DNA of 64,000 nt, from NCBI GenBank assembly GCA_964426135.1, contig CAYRPN010000004.1, positions 22,884 to 86,883 of the forward strand, read 5' to 3'. Positions 52,840 through 62,748 of the stretch are shown here, in pieces. The DNA is from CAYRPN01 sp964426135. GTDB taxonomy: Bacteria > Planctomycetota > Phycisphaerae > Phycisphaerales > Phycisphaeraceae. The translations under genes and the position numbers were made by a program. Position 1 is the stretch's first letter, and each line of letters starts with the position of its first letter. Below the pieces are notes generated by a model. The model was not told the origin of the DNA, ran no database searches, and saw only the letters and a program-made list of their open reading frames with translations.

Positions 52840-55233
52840 TCACTTCGATTCTGATTCGGCAACGACGCCTGGCGCCTGCCGCGACAGACGGCCCGCCACG
52901 AGCATTTCGATCATCAGCACGCCGATCGCCGCCACCAGCAGCCAGCGCCAGAGTTTGTGCTTGTTCTCCAGTTCCGCCATGCGCATTTCGCGTTTGCGTT
53001 CTTCCTGCGAGACGGCGAGATGGGCGGTGGATCGAAAGAGCTTGACGCCGCGCTTCTCCAGTTCTTCCGGCGGCAGCGGCGCGGTGTGGCTCTCCGCCGG
53101 CGCGAGATTGACGGCAAAGCGGTGAGTCTGATCGCCAAAGGTCAGGGAATAGATTCCCGGTTCGTCGGTGGCGGCGAAGCGAAGCGAGGACGGGTCGAGG
53201 GCCAAGGGCCGAGGGCCGGAGGATTTGGGATTTGGGATTTCGGATTTCGGATTGCCGTATGCGCTGTCCCCTGTCTCCTGTTTCCTGTCTCCTGTCTCCT
53301 GTCTCCTGACTTCCACCTCGCCCGCCGGTGTTCGTACCTTCACCGGCTGATCGCGCTGACCGGGCGGCAGCTTCAGCCAGGAGAGGTCCACCACATCGCC
53401 GACATGCACGCGCGGCGACTGCGGCGGAGCGCCGGCCGCCAGATCGAGCAGCGTGTTCATCAACGGCGCGAACTTGCTGGAAAGCGCGAGTTGCCCGTCA
53501 GCCGGATGCCAGCCGGCGGTGAGAATGATGCAACGGCCGGCGGGGCCGCTTGAGGCGGCGCCGCCTGCGACACCGCTCCCGCCGGAGATCGAGAGTTCCA
53601 CGATTGCCGGAGATTCGTCATCGAAGCGCGCGAGCACCTGCGGTTTGAACGCGGCGAGCGCTGCCAGATCGAGCCTGCGATGCTTCCAGAAGCGAATCTT
53701 CGTGAAGTCGCCGAAGCGCGGGTCGGCGAACGGCACGAAGAGCGGATGGCGAAAATCGACGCCTGCGAGCATCGCATAGTCCTTCACCGGCGCTTCCGTC
53801 AGCGGCACCGCATCGACGCCGATCACGCCGGCAAGCGTGCCCGCCATGCCGGTGTCGCGGAGCACGACGAGCACCGTCGCGCCGCTGGCGGCGAGCTTGC
53901 GCAGCGCGGGCAACCGCTCGGCGGGCAACTGATCACCCACGATGGTCAGGGCCGCAAGTTCCGTTTCGATTGGCGGCAGCGGCGCGTCGGGCGCGACGGC
54001 GACGACGCGCACGCGCTGCTGGGCGCTGGGCAGGAACGCACCATCGAGAAAATAGCGCAGGCCTTTCGTGTCCCTGGCCGCCTCGGAGCCGACGTAGATC
54101 ACGGTCAACTCGCGCGGCTGCGGCGCGATGCGGAACGTCGTGTTGTCGAAATCCGCATCATCACCTTCCAACACAATCGCGTCGCCTTTCCACTGCGAAA
54201 TCGAAAGCGGGGCGACCAGCACGCGCGACTCGCCGGCGGGAATGAAAGCGTCGAGGGTGGTGGCGGGCGGGACCGTGATTGGACTCCCCTCCCTCTTAGG
54301 AAGTGGCTGGGGGAGGGTCGGACGATCCGCGTCATTCGACGAAGCCTCAACCTTCGCACCGTCGGCCGCCACAAATCGCAACTTGAACTGCTCGCGCCGC
54401 GAATCGCCCGCATTGGTCACGCGGATGCGCAGCGCTGCCTTGTCGATCGCGTCGTCGCTTTCGCCTTTCGACGTCACCAGCGCGGCCGCGGCATTGGTGG
54501 GCTTTTGCGCAGCGACCAGCCGCAGGTGCAACGTGACATCAGCGGGCCAGTCGTAGCTGTCCAGTGCGCTCAGGTCGCTGCCATGCTGAAGATCGGTGAT
54601 GAGAACCATCTCTTTCGCACCGGCGACCTGGCCGGCGGCGCTGCCTGGCGATTCGCGGTCGTCGCGTGACAGGCTCTCGGCGGCGGCGGTGAGCGCGTCA
54701 CCGAGCTGCGTATGTGCCCAGGAGGGCGCGAGCTGGTCGATCGCGGCATCCACTAACGCGCCGCGCTGCGACGGCGGCGCGGCTGACCAGGCCTCGAACG
54801 AAATCAGCGCCCGCACCCGGCGATCGAACGCGAAGAGGGCAAGCTGATCCGCGGCCTGCGCGCCGTCCGCCGCGGTGCGGGCGTGCTTCAACGCCTGCTG
54901 CCACAGGTCCTCGCGGCGCATGCTGGCGCTGGTGTCGATCAGGATGGCGATGCGGCGCACGGGGCCGCGCTGCTCAGCGGCGGTGGTTACGCTTTCCCAC
55001 AGGAACGGCCGGGCAAACGCCAGCGCGATCAGAATCACCGCCAGCGCCCGCAGCAACAGAAGCAGCCAGTGCTCGATCCGGCTGCGCTTCGTCACGCGCG
55101 GCGGCGAAGGCGAAAGAAACATCAACGAGCTGAACAACTGCCGGCCGCGCGGCGTGCGGCGAATCAAATGAAACAGGATCGGCAGCGACACCGCCGCCAG
55201 CCCCGCCAGAAAGAGCGGCGCGAGAAAGCTCAT
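52840..55233 (-). CDS. BatA-like VWA membrane protein with two repeat-coded inserts
   Basis: 797 aa. The N-terminal BatA region (MSFLAPLFLAGLAAVSLPILFHLIRR... LLLLLRALAVILIALAFARPFLW) has two membrane helices. The VWA metal site is DTSASM in RIAILIDTSASMR, with MVLITDLQHGSD as the second acidic motif. A large extracytoplasmic region follows, and a C-terminal membrane helix lies near 765. Two segments are clearly repeat-derived yet in frame: 304-318 (TLPQPLPKREG, 54281-54323) and 641-680 (RQETGDRKQETGD...NPKSEIPNPKS...GPRPLALDP, 53192-53313). Overlaps the DUF58 gene by 4 bases (ATGA), so translation is coupled. BatA/MoxR clusters are linked to metal-dependent chaperone or stress roles. Confidence 0.88.
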   Translation of the reverse strand: MSFLAPLFLAGLAAVSLPILFHLIRRTPRGRQLFSSLMFLSPSPPRVTKRSRIEHWLLLLLRALAVILIALAFARPFLWESVTTAAEQRGPVRRIAILIDTSASMRREDLWQQALKHARTAADGAQAADQLALFAFDRRVRALISFEAWSAAPPSQRGALVDAAIDQLAPSWAHTQLGDALTAAAESLSRDDRESPGSAAGQVAGAKEMVLITDLQHGSDLSALDSYDWPADVTLHLRLVAAQKPTNAAAALVTSKGESDDAIDKAALRIRVTNAGDSRREQFKLRFVAADGAKVEASSNDADRPTLPQPLPKREGSPITVPPATTLDAFIPAGESRVLVAPLSISQWKGDAIVLEGDDADFDNTTFRIAPQPRELTVIYVGSEAARDTKGLRYFLDGAFLPSAQQRVRVVAVAPDAPLPPIETELAALTIVGDQLPAERLPALRKLAASGATVLVVLRDTGMAGTLAGVIGVDAVPLTEAPVKDYAMLAGVDFRHPLFVPFADPRFGDFTKIRFWKHRRLDLAALAAFKPQVLARFDDESPAIVELSISGGSGVAGGAASSGPAGRCIILTAGWHPADGQLALSSKFAPLMNTLLDLAAGAPPQSPRVHVGDVVDLSWLKLPPGQRDQPVKVRTPAGEVEVRRQETGDRKQETGDSAYGNPKSEIPNPKSSGPRPLALDPSSLRFAATDEPGIYSLTFGDQTHRFAVNLAPAESHTAPLPPEELEKRGVKLFRSTAHLAVSQEERKREMRMAELENKHKLWRWLLVAAIGVLMIEMLVAGRLSRQAPGVVAESESK
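53192..53313 (-). repeat. repeat element inside the BatA-like gene, copy 1
   Basis: GGGCCAAGGGCC arm, GGATTTG core and CTGTCTC/CCTGTCTC units. Read on the coding strand it adds about 40 residues with the signature NPKSEIPNPKS. Three repeat families that are separate between genes are joined here. Confidence 0.82.
54281..54323 (-). repeat. repeat element inside the BatA-like gene, copy 2
   Basis: GGACTCCCCTCCCTCTTAGG matches one inner arm of the 196-bp MITE-like elements at 12221 and 13207. It encodes RPTLPQPLPKREGSP in frame. Confidence 0.7.
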
Positions 55234-56318
55234 GCGGGCCTCCCTGCCGAAGCATTTGAAATCTCAGATCCGAAATTCGAAATCACAGAACCACCGCCCC
55301 CGGCTCCGCGCTGCTCGCGGCGCATGGCGGTGCGTTTGATGAGCTGCCTCGCCGCAAGGAAATCGAAGAGCGCGTGCTCCAGCGGCTGATCCGTGGTGAT
55401 GCGGTGGTAATCGACGCCCAGCCCTTCGCACATTTTCTCGATGCGCGACAGATGCTCGGTCATGCGCTGCTGGTAGTTGCGACGGATCGCGTCGGGATCG
55501 ACGTAAAGTTCCTTGCCTGTCTCCACATCGAGGAAGAGCGAGGCCTCGTCGAAGTTGAACTTGAGCTCCGCCGGATCGAGCACGTGAAAGATGACCACTT
55601 CATGTCCGCGCGAACGCAGGTAGCCCAGGTGCGTTTCCAAACCGTCGAGCGGGGCGAGCAGGTCGGAGATGAGCACGTGGATGCCGCGCTTGGTGACGAG
55701 ATCGGCAATGCGGCGCAGCGGCTCGGTAAGCTTCGTGCATGTGCCCTGCGGCGTGCGCTCCAGCGCGACGATGAGGCGGCGAAGATGGCCTGGGCGGTAG
55801 CGAGCGGGCAGGTACTCGCGAATCTCCTCGTCGAAGGTCACGAGGCCGGCGGCGTCCCGCTGCGTGGAGAGAAAGTAGGCGAGCGTGGCGGCGAGCGTGG
55901 CGGCGTAGTCGGATTTTTTCCAGAGTACGGGCGAAAGCCCAGGCATTGCCATGCCTGGGCTTAGCGCCGTGGAAATCGCTGCAGAGGTCACCGTGCCGAA
56001 GTCCATCGAGCGCGAATGATCCACCAGCAGCCAGCAGCGCAGATTGGTTTCCTCCTCGAACTTCTTGACATACAGTCGATCGCTGCGGGCATACAGTCGC
56101 CAGTCAAGATAGCGCATGTCATCACCGACGACGTAAGGGCGGTACTCGGTGAACTCCACGCTGAAGCCGTGATACGGCGAGCGGTGCAGACCGGACATGA
56201 AGCCTTCGACGATGGCGCGGGCGCGGAGCTGCAACGAGCTGATACGCGAGAGGGCGCGGGGATCGATGAGGCCTGCGCGGCCGCTGCTGGGCTTCGGATT
56301 GTCGGTGTGATCAGACAC
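55230..56318 (-). CDS. DUF58 domain protein with two repeat-derived segments
   Basis: 362 aa. DUF58/VWA-like metal site in LLVDHSRSMDFG, with the conserved YRPYVVGDDMRYLDWRLYARSDRLYVKKFEEETN before it and HVLDPAELKFNF after it. In typical members SMDFG leads within a few residues to KLDYA; here about 24 residues (112-135) intervene, TSAAISTALSPGMAMPGLSP, encoded around an 11-base palindrome (55936-55961). The C-terminal tail (VISNFGSEISN) is encoded by GATTTCGAATTTCGG repeats. Both are in frame. It follows MoxR (56465-57505) and overlaps BatA, as in BatA-type operons. Confidence 0.9.
   Translation of the reverse strand: MSDHTDNPKPSSGRAGLIDPRALSRISSLQLRARAIVEGFMSGLHRSPYHGFSVEFTEYRPYVVGDDMRYLDWRLYARSDRLYVKKFEEETNLRCWLLVDHSRSMDFGTVTSAAISTALSPGMAMPGLSPVLWKKSDYAATLAATLAYFLSTQRDAAGLVTFDEEIREYLPARYRPGHLRRLIVALERTPQGTCTKLTEPLRRIADLVTKRGIHVLISDLLAPLDGLETHLGYLRSRGHEVVIFHVLDPAELKFNFDEASLFLDVETGKELYVDPDAIRRNYQQRMTEHLSRIEKMCEGLGVDYHRITTDQPLEHALFDFLAARQLIKRTAMRREQRGAGGGGSVISNFGSEISNASAGRPA
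55936..55961. repeat. palindrome within the DUF58 gene
   Basis: AGCCCAGGCAT-TGCC-ATGCCTGGGCT, perfect 11-base arms. It lies inside the coding region at a point where the family normally has no insert. Confidence 0.8.
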
Positions 56319-56464
56319 GTGAATTCGCTGAGGTCAGAAAGCGAGAAGACAAGGCAAATGTCTAGTGTCGAGTTTCTAATGCTGAGTGTCTATTGATACT
56401 CGCTTGATACTCTCAGCCCAATCAACATTCGATACTGGACATTGAACACTACACATTCGCTTGG
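56319..56464. other. intergenic region with degenerate repeats
   Basis: Imperfect units such as TGTCTAGTGTCGAGTT and CATTCGATACTGGACATTG. No gene or promoter recognised. Lower GC than the surrounding genes. Confidence 0.5.
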
Positions 56465-57505
<1,041 letters not shown>

Positions 57506-57529
57506 ACACTCCTTGATACACTACGGAAT

Positions 57530-57640
57530 CCCGCCCTTCGGGCGGGCGCTAAACGCCGAACCCCATCTCTATCTTCCTCTTCCTCTCTCTCTCTCTCTCT
57601 CTCTCCGTCTCTTCTTCTCTTCGTCTCTTCCCCTCAATGC
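57530..57640. repeat. CCCGCCC/GGGCGGG hairpin and CT-rich tandem run
   Basis: CCCGCCC-TTC-GGGCGGG at 57530-57546 followed by a lone GCGCTAAACG half arm, then (CTCTCT)n and CGTCTCTTC units to 57634. Fills the gap between moxR and the DUF4159 gene; the tandem run ends at the DUF4159 stop. Confidence 0.7.
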
Positions 57641-58467
57641 GTCATCGCATAGAAAACAATATTGATTCCCATCGGGTACGCAGCCTTTTCGGAAAACTCC
57701 TTGAAGTAATACTCGTTCTCACCTTCGCGTTCCCAGCCGTCGCCCAGATCGGTGTTGTGGCAGATCATGACCATGATCCGGCCCTTGTCGTCGAGGATCG
57801 CGCGGTAGTGCACGACAGAGCCGTCGTCGTCGCCGGGGCGCGGCTCGTAGCGCTGCCCGCGCGAGCCGTAACCGACGCTGGGAAGCTGCGGCTTTTCTTT
57901 CAGGTCGTAAACGCAGTGAAAAATCGGATGCTCCAACGGCAGTTCGATCACTTCGCGATCGGGGAAGACGCGCTTGATCTCGCGGTGGAAGTTGTCGTAT
58001 TCGTCGCCGCCCCAGAAATCGTCGACCATGAGGAAGCCGCCGTTGGTCAGAAATGTTCGCAGGGCTTTGACCTCGTCGTCTTCGAAGTACAGACCGCCCG
58101 GCTCGACCATGTAGATGAAGGGGTAATCGAACAGTTCCGGATCGGTCAGGCGAATCTGCACGGGGCGCGGATTGACTTTCAGTGTGGTGAGTTGCTGCAG
58201 CCGGTAGGAGAAGTTGACATCGGCGTCGGGGTAATCGGTCGTCCATCCGCCGCCGCCGCCGAAACCGCGGTAGATGATGCGAGCGAAGGTGAAGGTGTCG
58301 TGCTTGAAGTGCGGATCGATTTTCCAGTCGGGGATACCCAGTTGTTTGAAAGTTTCGTCATCGATGGCCCGGCGGGTGCGAGCGCGCTGCGCCATGACCA
58401 CCGCACTGGCGGCAACGACGATCGCCAGCGAGCAGAGCAGCAGATTGCGACGGGAGGCAAGTGCCAT
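57634..58467 (-). CDS. DUF4159 domain protein
   Basis: 277 aa from ATG 58467; a longer frame adds 20 residues without homology. N-terminal signal/anchor (NLLLCSLAIVVAASAVVMA). The DUF4159 core contains FTFARIIYRG, WTTDYPDADVNFSYRLQQLT, FIYMVEPGGLYF, ALRTFLTNGGFLMVDDFWGGDEYDNFHREI and HPIFHCVYDLKE, with the final region MVMICHNTDLGDGWE. Glutamine-amidotransferase-like fold. DUF4159 genes lie beside MoxR/BatA genes in many bacteria, as here. Function unknown; probably periplasmic. Confidence 0.88.
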   Translation of the reverse strand: MALASRRNLLLCSLAIVVAASAVVMAQRARTRRAIDDETFKQLGIPDWKIDPHFKHDTFTFARIIYRGFGGGGGWTTDYPDADVNFSYRLQQLTTLKVNPRPVQIRLTDPELFDYPFIYMVEPGGLYFEDDEVKALRTFLTNGGFLMVDDFWGGDEYDNFHREIKRVFPDREVIELPLEHPIFHCVYDLKEKPQLPSVGYGSRGQRYEPRPGDDDGSVVHYRAILDDKGRIMVMICHNTDLGDGWEREGENEYYFKEFSEKAAYPMGINIVFYAMTH

Positions 58468-58536
58468 AAGGGTGTCCCATCCATATTGAACGATGCGGGC
58501 GAAACATTTCACGTCCAAGCGCGGCAACCGGATCGC

Positions 58537-58638
58537 GTTTAGCGGAAACGCCGAAGGCGTCTGGTCAGGGAGCAGGGGATTTACGTTGTCTGGGCACGCG
58601 GGGCGTTCGTCCAGACGCCTGCGGCGTTTCCGCTAAAC
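58537..58638. repeat. REPIN-like inverted repeat (GTTTAGCGGAAACGCC)
   Basis: Arms GTTTAGCGGAAACGCCGAAGGCGTCTGG and its complement, with internal ACGCC-GAA-GGCGT hairpin. A third stem variant of the TTAGC-headed family. Confidence 0.85.
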
Positions 58639-58639
58639 G

Positions 58640-61264
58640 TCACGGCACACTCGAATTTCCTTTCTCGTTCGCTTCGCTCAACTTCAACAACAACTCCTGC
58701 GCCGCACGGAAACGCGGCGCTTCCTCCAGCGCCATCAGGGCGTGGCGCTTGGCGCTCGCATCGTTCAGCGCGTGAAGGTGCGTCGCCAGTTCGAAATGCA
58801 CCTGCGCCGGATCAGGCGGATCCATCTGCAGCAGCACGCGATTGGCCCGCGCGCCCAGCGCGTGATCCTTCGCCGCCAGCGCCGCCTGCGCGAGCAAGCG
58901 CCACGGCTGCGGCGACAGCGGATTCACCGCCAGCGCCCGCTGCCCCGTGGCGGACACCGTCGGCCAGTCCTTGCGTTCCGCGGCCAGTTCCATCACACGC
59001 TGAAAGGTGGGCAGATGATCGCTGCTGAGCGCGGCGAATTTCTCGAGGATGCCACGCTCCTCGTTGGTTTCCTTCAGTTGCCGATGAATGTACGCCAGCG
59101 CGACGTAGGCCGAGTCATCGTTCGCGTCATTCGGATAAAGCTCGATCATCCGCCGCAGCACGTGCTTGGCTTCCTCGTATTCCTTGGCCGCGAGCAGTTG
59201 CTGTGCCCGCGCGGCCAGGGCCGCATGGCTGTCGGGGTGGTCCTTGAGAAACGCATCAAGCGCTTCGCCGCCGCCAGCCGCTTCCTCAGGCAGCGGCGTC
59301 CAGTCCGCTTTCGGCGCCAGCAGTTTCGCCTGCTCACGAGCCCAGGTTTCAAACTCCGCCTCAATGTCTTTGATCGGCCCAACATGCCGGCTGATCGCGT
59401 CGTTGATGTACACCCCTTCATGCAGATCGCGGAGCACTTTCCGCAGCGCGTCGATGCCGGCCTTGCGAATGACGAACTCCACCACCAGCGACGATTCGAA
59501 ATAAGCGAACTGCAGATGCAACGGCGACTTGGCGCGCAGAAACGCAGCGCTCAGCTTGCCCACCGGCGTCAGTTCGCCGTGCAGAATCATCCGGCGAAAC
59601 GTGGGATCCATCGCCTGGCCCCAAGCGGCGTTCGCCTGTTTCTCCTCGTAAACGCTGATGCCTTCGCTGAGCCAGCGCGGCATGCGATTGCGCGTCGCGC
59701 CCAGCGTCACCACGTGGCAGTACTCGTGCCACAGCACCGCCTCGATGTTGGCGCGTCCCGTCGCGCTGCCCGTGGCCCGCGCCATCGCGGCGGGACTGTT
59801 GGCGGTGATCACCTTGCCGAAGCAGACGCCGAGGAAGCCTTGTCCGCCGGGCAGGCCGAAGGTGCGCACCGCGAAGTCCTTCTGGTCGGGAAAGATTTCG
59901 ACGGTGGTGCGATCCTTCGATTCTAAGCCGTATTTCTCGCCCAGCGTTTTGCGGGCGCGCTCCAGGAGATCCAGCACGCGGTCGCCGTAGATCGCCGCCT
60001 CGCGCGATTCCATGCGAATGATGAAGTGCTCGTTCTCCAGCGTGGTGAACTTGGCGATGTTGTCCTGCAGCGTGACGAGGTTGTAGGCCGCGACGTTGTA
60101 AGCGTCCTTGTCGAGCACCTCCCGGGCGAGTTTCCAACCCTCAGCCACTTCACCCAGCCGAAGCAGATCGCTGGCAAGCTGCATCTTCGCAGGCAGGTAT
60201 TCCTTATCCGCGGCGAGTGACTTGCGCTGATACGCAGCGCCCTCGGCGAAGCGATATTTCTGCGAGAGCTTGCGGCCGATGAGATGATCCACCGCCGGAT
60301 TCGCCTTCCAGTATCGCAGCGCCCGCGCCCGGCACTGCGCTTCCTGGGCCGCGTCGTTCTCCAGATGCGCCAGCGCCGCAGCCAGAGCCCACGCCTGCGG
60401 ATGCGCGGGATTCACCGCCAGCACTTTCGCCAGCGTTTCCTCAGCTGCGTCGCTCTGCTCGCTGTCGATCTGGTGATCCAGCAGCATGAGCAGCGCGCCG
60501 ACGTGGCGCGGGTTGAGCTCCAGCGCTTTCTCCACTGCGGCCGCGGTCTTCTCGCCATCGGATGGCACGAACGCCCGCGCGAAACCGAACCAGACCTCCG
60601 GGTCATCGGGAAACTTTTTCGCCGCCTCGCTGAACCACCTGGCAGCCTCCGTATAATCGTCCTTGCCCAGCGCCAGCTCGCCGCCGGCAATGTGGACGTC
60701 GACGAGATTGGGATATTCCTTTTTCGCTTTGTCGTAAATGATCTGCAGCACTTGCCGCGGATCAGCCCCCATCAAGAGCGCCGCGCGACCCTGCGCCACG
60801 AGGTCCAATCCTTCGCTGTACCACCACGGCCGGGCGGAGACGAGCTGGTTGATCTGTTCGAGCATCAGCTTCGCCTGTTCCGCGTCGCCGACGCTCTGAA
60901 ACACTTTGTGCCCCAGCACGCGCAAGCGGATGCTGGTGTGATATTTCGTCAGCGCGGTTTCCAGCGCAGCCTTGGCGCGCGGGTAATCGCCCAGCGCGAG
61001 CAGCGCGCGAATCTGGTGATGACGCCAGAGTTCGGAGTACTGGTTCTCGTCGATGGCCTTGTCGGCGAGCTTCAGCGCGGCTTCGTATTCACCGGTGCGA
61101 AGCAGGTCCGCGGACTTGGCCACATCGGCGCGGAGGGGAAGAGCGACGAGCGTGGCGGCGAACAGAACGAGAAGATGGATGGCGAGGCGGAAGATGGGAG
61201 CCGGTCTGTTTCGGCTGGCGGTCAATCGCGGGTTCCCGTCGAACGGTGAGGCGTGACATGCCAC
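58640..61264 (-). CDS. secreted TPR protein with a gluzincin metallopeptidase domain
   Basis: 874 aa; the only start giving the signal peptide is GTG 61264 (MACHASPFDGN...). Signal peptide near residue 30 (LAIHLLVLFAATLVALPLRA). Tetratricopeptide repeats in the N-terminal 360 residues (SIRLRVLGHKV, DVHIAGGELALGKDDYTEAARWFSEAAKKFPDDPEVWFGFARAF...) and again near the C-terminus. A peptidase MA-like domain in the middle has HEYCH at 513-517 and the downstream Glu in LSEGISVYEEKQ, so a zinc endopeptidase is predicted. First gene of the minus-strand MoxR/BatA cluster. Its substrate is unknown. Confidence 0.85.
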   Translation of the reverse strand: MACHASPFDGNPRLTASRNRPAPIFRLAIHLLVLFAATLVALPLRADVAKSADLLRTGEYEAALKLADKAIDENQYSELWRHHQIRALLALGDYPRAKAALETALTKYHTSIRLRVLGHKVFQSVGDAEQAKLMLEQINQLVSARPWWYSEGLDLVAQGRAALLMGADPRQVLQIIYDKAKKEYPNLVDVHIAGGELALGKDDYTEAARWFSEAAKKFPDDPEVWFGFARAFVPSDGEKTAAAVEKALELNPRHVGALLMLLDHQIDSEQSDAAEETLAKVLAVNPAHPQAWALAAALAHLENDAAQEAQCRARALRYWKANPAVDHLIGRKLSQKYRFAEGAAYQRKSLAADKEYLPAKMQLASDLLRLGEVAEGWKLAREVLDKDAYNVAAYNLVTLQDNIAKFTTLENEHFIIRMESREAAIYGDRVLDLLERARKTLGEKYGLESKDRTTVEIFPDQKDFAVRTFGLPGGQGFLGVCFGKVITANSPAAMARATGSATGRANIEAVLWHEYCHVVTLGATRNRMPRWLSEGISVYEEKQANAAWGQAMDPTFRRMILHGELTPVGKLSAAFLRAKSPLHLQFAYFESSLVVEFVIRKAGIDALRKVLRDLHEGVYINDAISRHVGPIKDIEAEFETWAREQAKLLAPKADWTPLPEEAAGGGEALDAFLKDHPDSHAALAARAQQLLAAKEYEEAKHVLRRMIELYPNDANDDSAYVALAYIHRQLKETNEERGILEKFAALSSDHLPTFQRVMELAAERKDWPTVSATGQRALAVNPLSPQPWRLLAQAALAAKDHALGARANRVLLQMDPPDPAQVHFELATHLHALNDASAKRHALMALEEAPRFRAAQELLLKLSEANEKGNSSVP

Positions 61265-61385
61265 GGCGGCAAAGACCCCGCCATTCTAATGGCGAGGGTG
61301 GGAATGCAATGGTTTCTTGTGGGAGAAAAAGCGAGGGCATCTAACTCGCTTGATCGAAGCGGATCATCCCCGTCAGCACGAGGCG

Positions 61386-62054
61386 TTACCACAGACTGCC
61401 GGATGTAGCCGGCTGTTTCCTTCGAGGCAAGACGCGATGCGACTGCGAATGATTCGAGTACGTTGCCCATGTCGGTGCATAATCATCCGCCTGATTTCCC
61501 CAGGTCGTCCATCCCGGCCGCGACCCGCGACCAAAAAGTTCGATAAACGGACCGGAACTGCAACCTTGAATGATCTCGTACTGCTCGTCTGGTTTGCGTG
61601 AATGCTCGCGTTTCATCGAGCGGATGATGTTGACCTGCCGTCGCCCCGCCTGCAGGGTTCGGGCATTCTTGCCGCGGACGCCGAACAACAGCATTTCTGT
61701 GGTGTTGCGGAAATAGAAACCTACACCCCGCCCATCGGGGCCGCCGTCTTTGCGCACCTTGTGCCAGACAATATTGCTCTTGTACTCGAATCCCCACGCC
61801 TTCATCACCTGAAGTCCTTCAGGCAGTAGCGCGTTGGGCACCCAGAGATAAAGATGGGCGGGCGCAAGGATGATCTGCGATACGGGAAGCTCACAGATGT
61901 CAACGAGCGACATCGTTTCGTACCTGGCCAGCCGCTTGTGTTCGGGAGCCACTTTTCCCGTCTTGTTCTGGAATTGCCACGGAGGATCAGCGAGAACAGT
62001 GCGAAACCGTTGCCCGCCAGTTTTGAGCAGGAGATCTTGTGAAGCAGCGTTCAT
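61386..62054 (-). CDS. MT-A70 family DNA N6-adenine methyltransferase
   Basis: 222 aa from ATG 62054, overlapping the stop of the upstream endonuclease gene by 4 bases (ATGA). The catalytic motif is DPPW at residues 23-26 in TVLADPPWQF. The family stretches LYLWVPNALLPEGLQVMKAWGFEYKSNIVWHK, RGVGFYFRNTTEMLLFGVRG and SRKPDEQYEIIQ...IELFGRGSRPGW follow. In bacteria MT-A70-type enzymes are often the methylase of a type II restriction system. The gene is lower in GC than its surroundings and is probably acquired with its partner. Predicted to protect the site cut by the endonuclease. Confidence 0.9.
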   Translation of the reverse strand: MNAASQDLLLKTGGQRFRTVLADPPWQFQNKTGKVAPEHKRLARYETMSLVDICELPVSQIILAPAHLYLWVPNALLPEGLQVMKAWGFEYKSNIVWHKVRKDGGPDGRGVGFYFRNTTEMLLFGVRGKNARTLQAGRRQVNIIRSMKREHSRKPDEQYEIIQGCSSGPFIELFGRGSRPGWTTWGNQADDYAPTWATYSNHSQSHRVLPRRKQPATSGSLW

Positions 62055-62689
62055 TGCGGCCAATCCTTGATCAGCTTAGGTGTGATGCCGAGAACAAGCA
62101 CCGGACAGCCACCGTTTCGTCCCGCTTTCAGACGATAGAGAAGCTTGCCCATCCACGTGGTACTCGCTCCGTACTTCGCCATGATTCCGAGCTTCTTGAA
62201 AACAGGATTCAACGATTCGCTTCTGGTGAGCAGTACCGCCGCGCTGATGACCCCGGCATCGTGGAATGTGCGGAACGCGAAAAGGTCACGATCGAAAGTC
62301 TGGTCCTTGCTGTTCCATTCCATGTCAAACGCCACGCGGTTCTTGAGAAAGTCGATCTTGTGCCCGTCAATGAAGCTACCGAGCGTTTCAGTCTTCACGA
62401 TGGTGCCACCTGGAGTGCTCGTCTCAATAGTAACGACCAGATCGGCGTGAATGCGCGTTTCAAACCACTGGGTCGGACGCAACAACGCGGCGATTCGCTT
62501 GGGTATCTGAGATTCGTTCCCGCCTTTGGACACGATATCGGCCTGCGTGATGCGAAATTGGCTCAGCGCATCCATCAGTTCCTTGAACTCGTTCGAGCAA
62601 CCCGTCGAAAGCACCTCGGCGGCGTGCCGGAAATTATGGACTTCGTAAATGTCCAGAACGGTCGGGGGAAGATAGTCCGTCAACGCCAT
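62051..62689 (-). CDS. BglII/BstYI-like type II restriction endonuclease
   Basis: 212 aa. The stretch VAFDMEWNSKDQTFDRDLFAFRTFHDAGVISAAVLLTRS (residues 119-157) matches the BglII-type core: conserved Asp, Glu124, the polar residue after it, and the KDxxFDRDL helix. The N-terminus (LDIYEVHNFRHAAEVLS) also fits. BglII and BstYI cut AGATCT and RGATCY, so an AGATCT-type site is a reasonable guess but not provable here. Translation is coupled to the methylase. GC is locally low: the 60 bases 62161-62220 contain 29 G or C, against about two thirds in most of the window. Confidence 0.82.
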   Translation of the reverse strand: MALTDYLPPTVLDIYEVHNFRHAAEVLSTGCSNEFKELMDALSQFRITQADIVSKGGNESQIPKRIAALLRPTQWFETRIHADLVVTIETSTPGGTIVKTETLGSFIDGHKIDFLKNRVAFDMEWNSKDQTFDRDLFAFRTFHDAGVISAAVLLTRSESLNPVFKKLGIMAKYGASTTWMGKLLYRLKAGRNGGCPVLVLGITPKLIKDWPQ

Positions 62690-62748
62690 GTGAAAAGCGT
62701 ATCTGCCTCCGGCACTTCAAGCAATCGCGTGATTGAAGCCGCTCCCCC

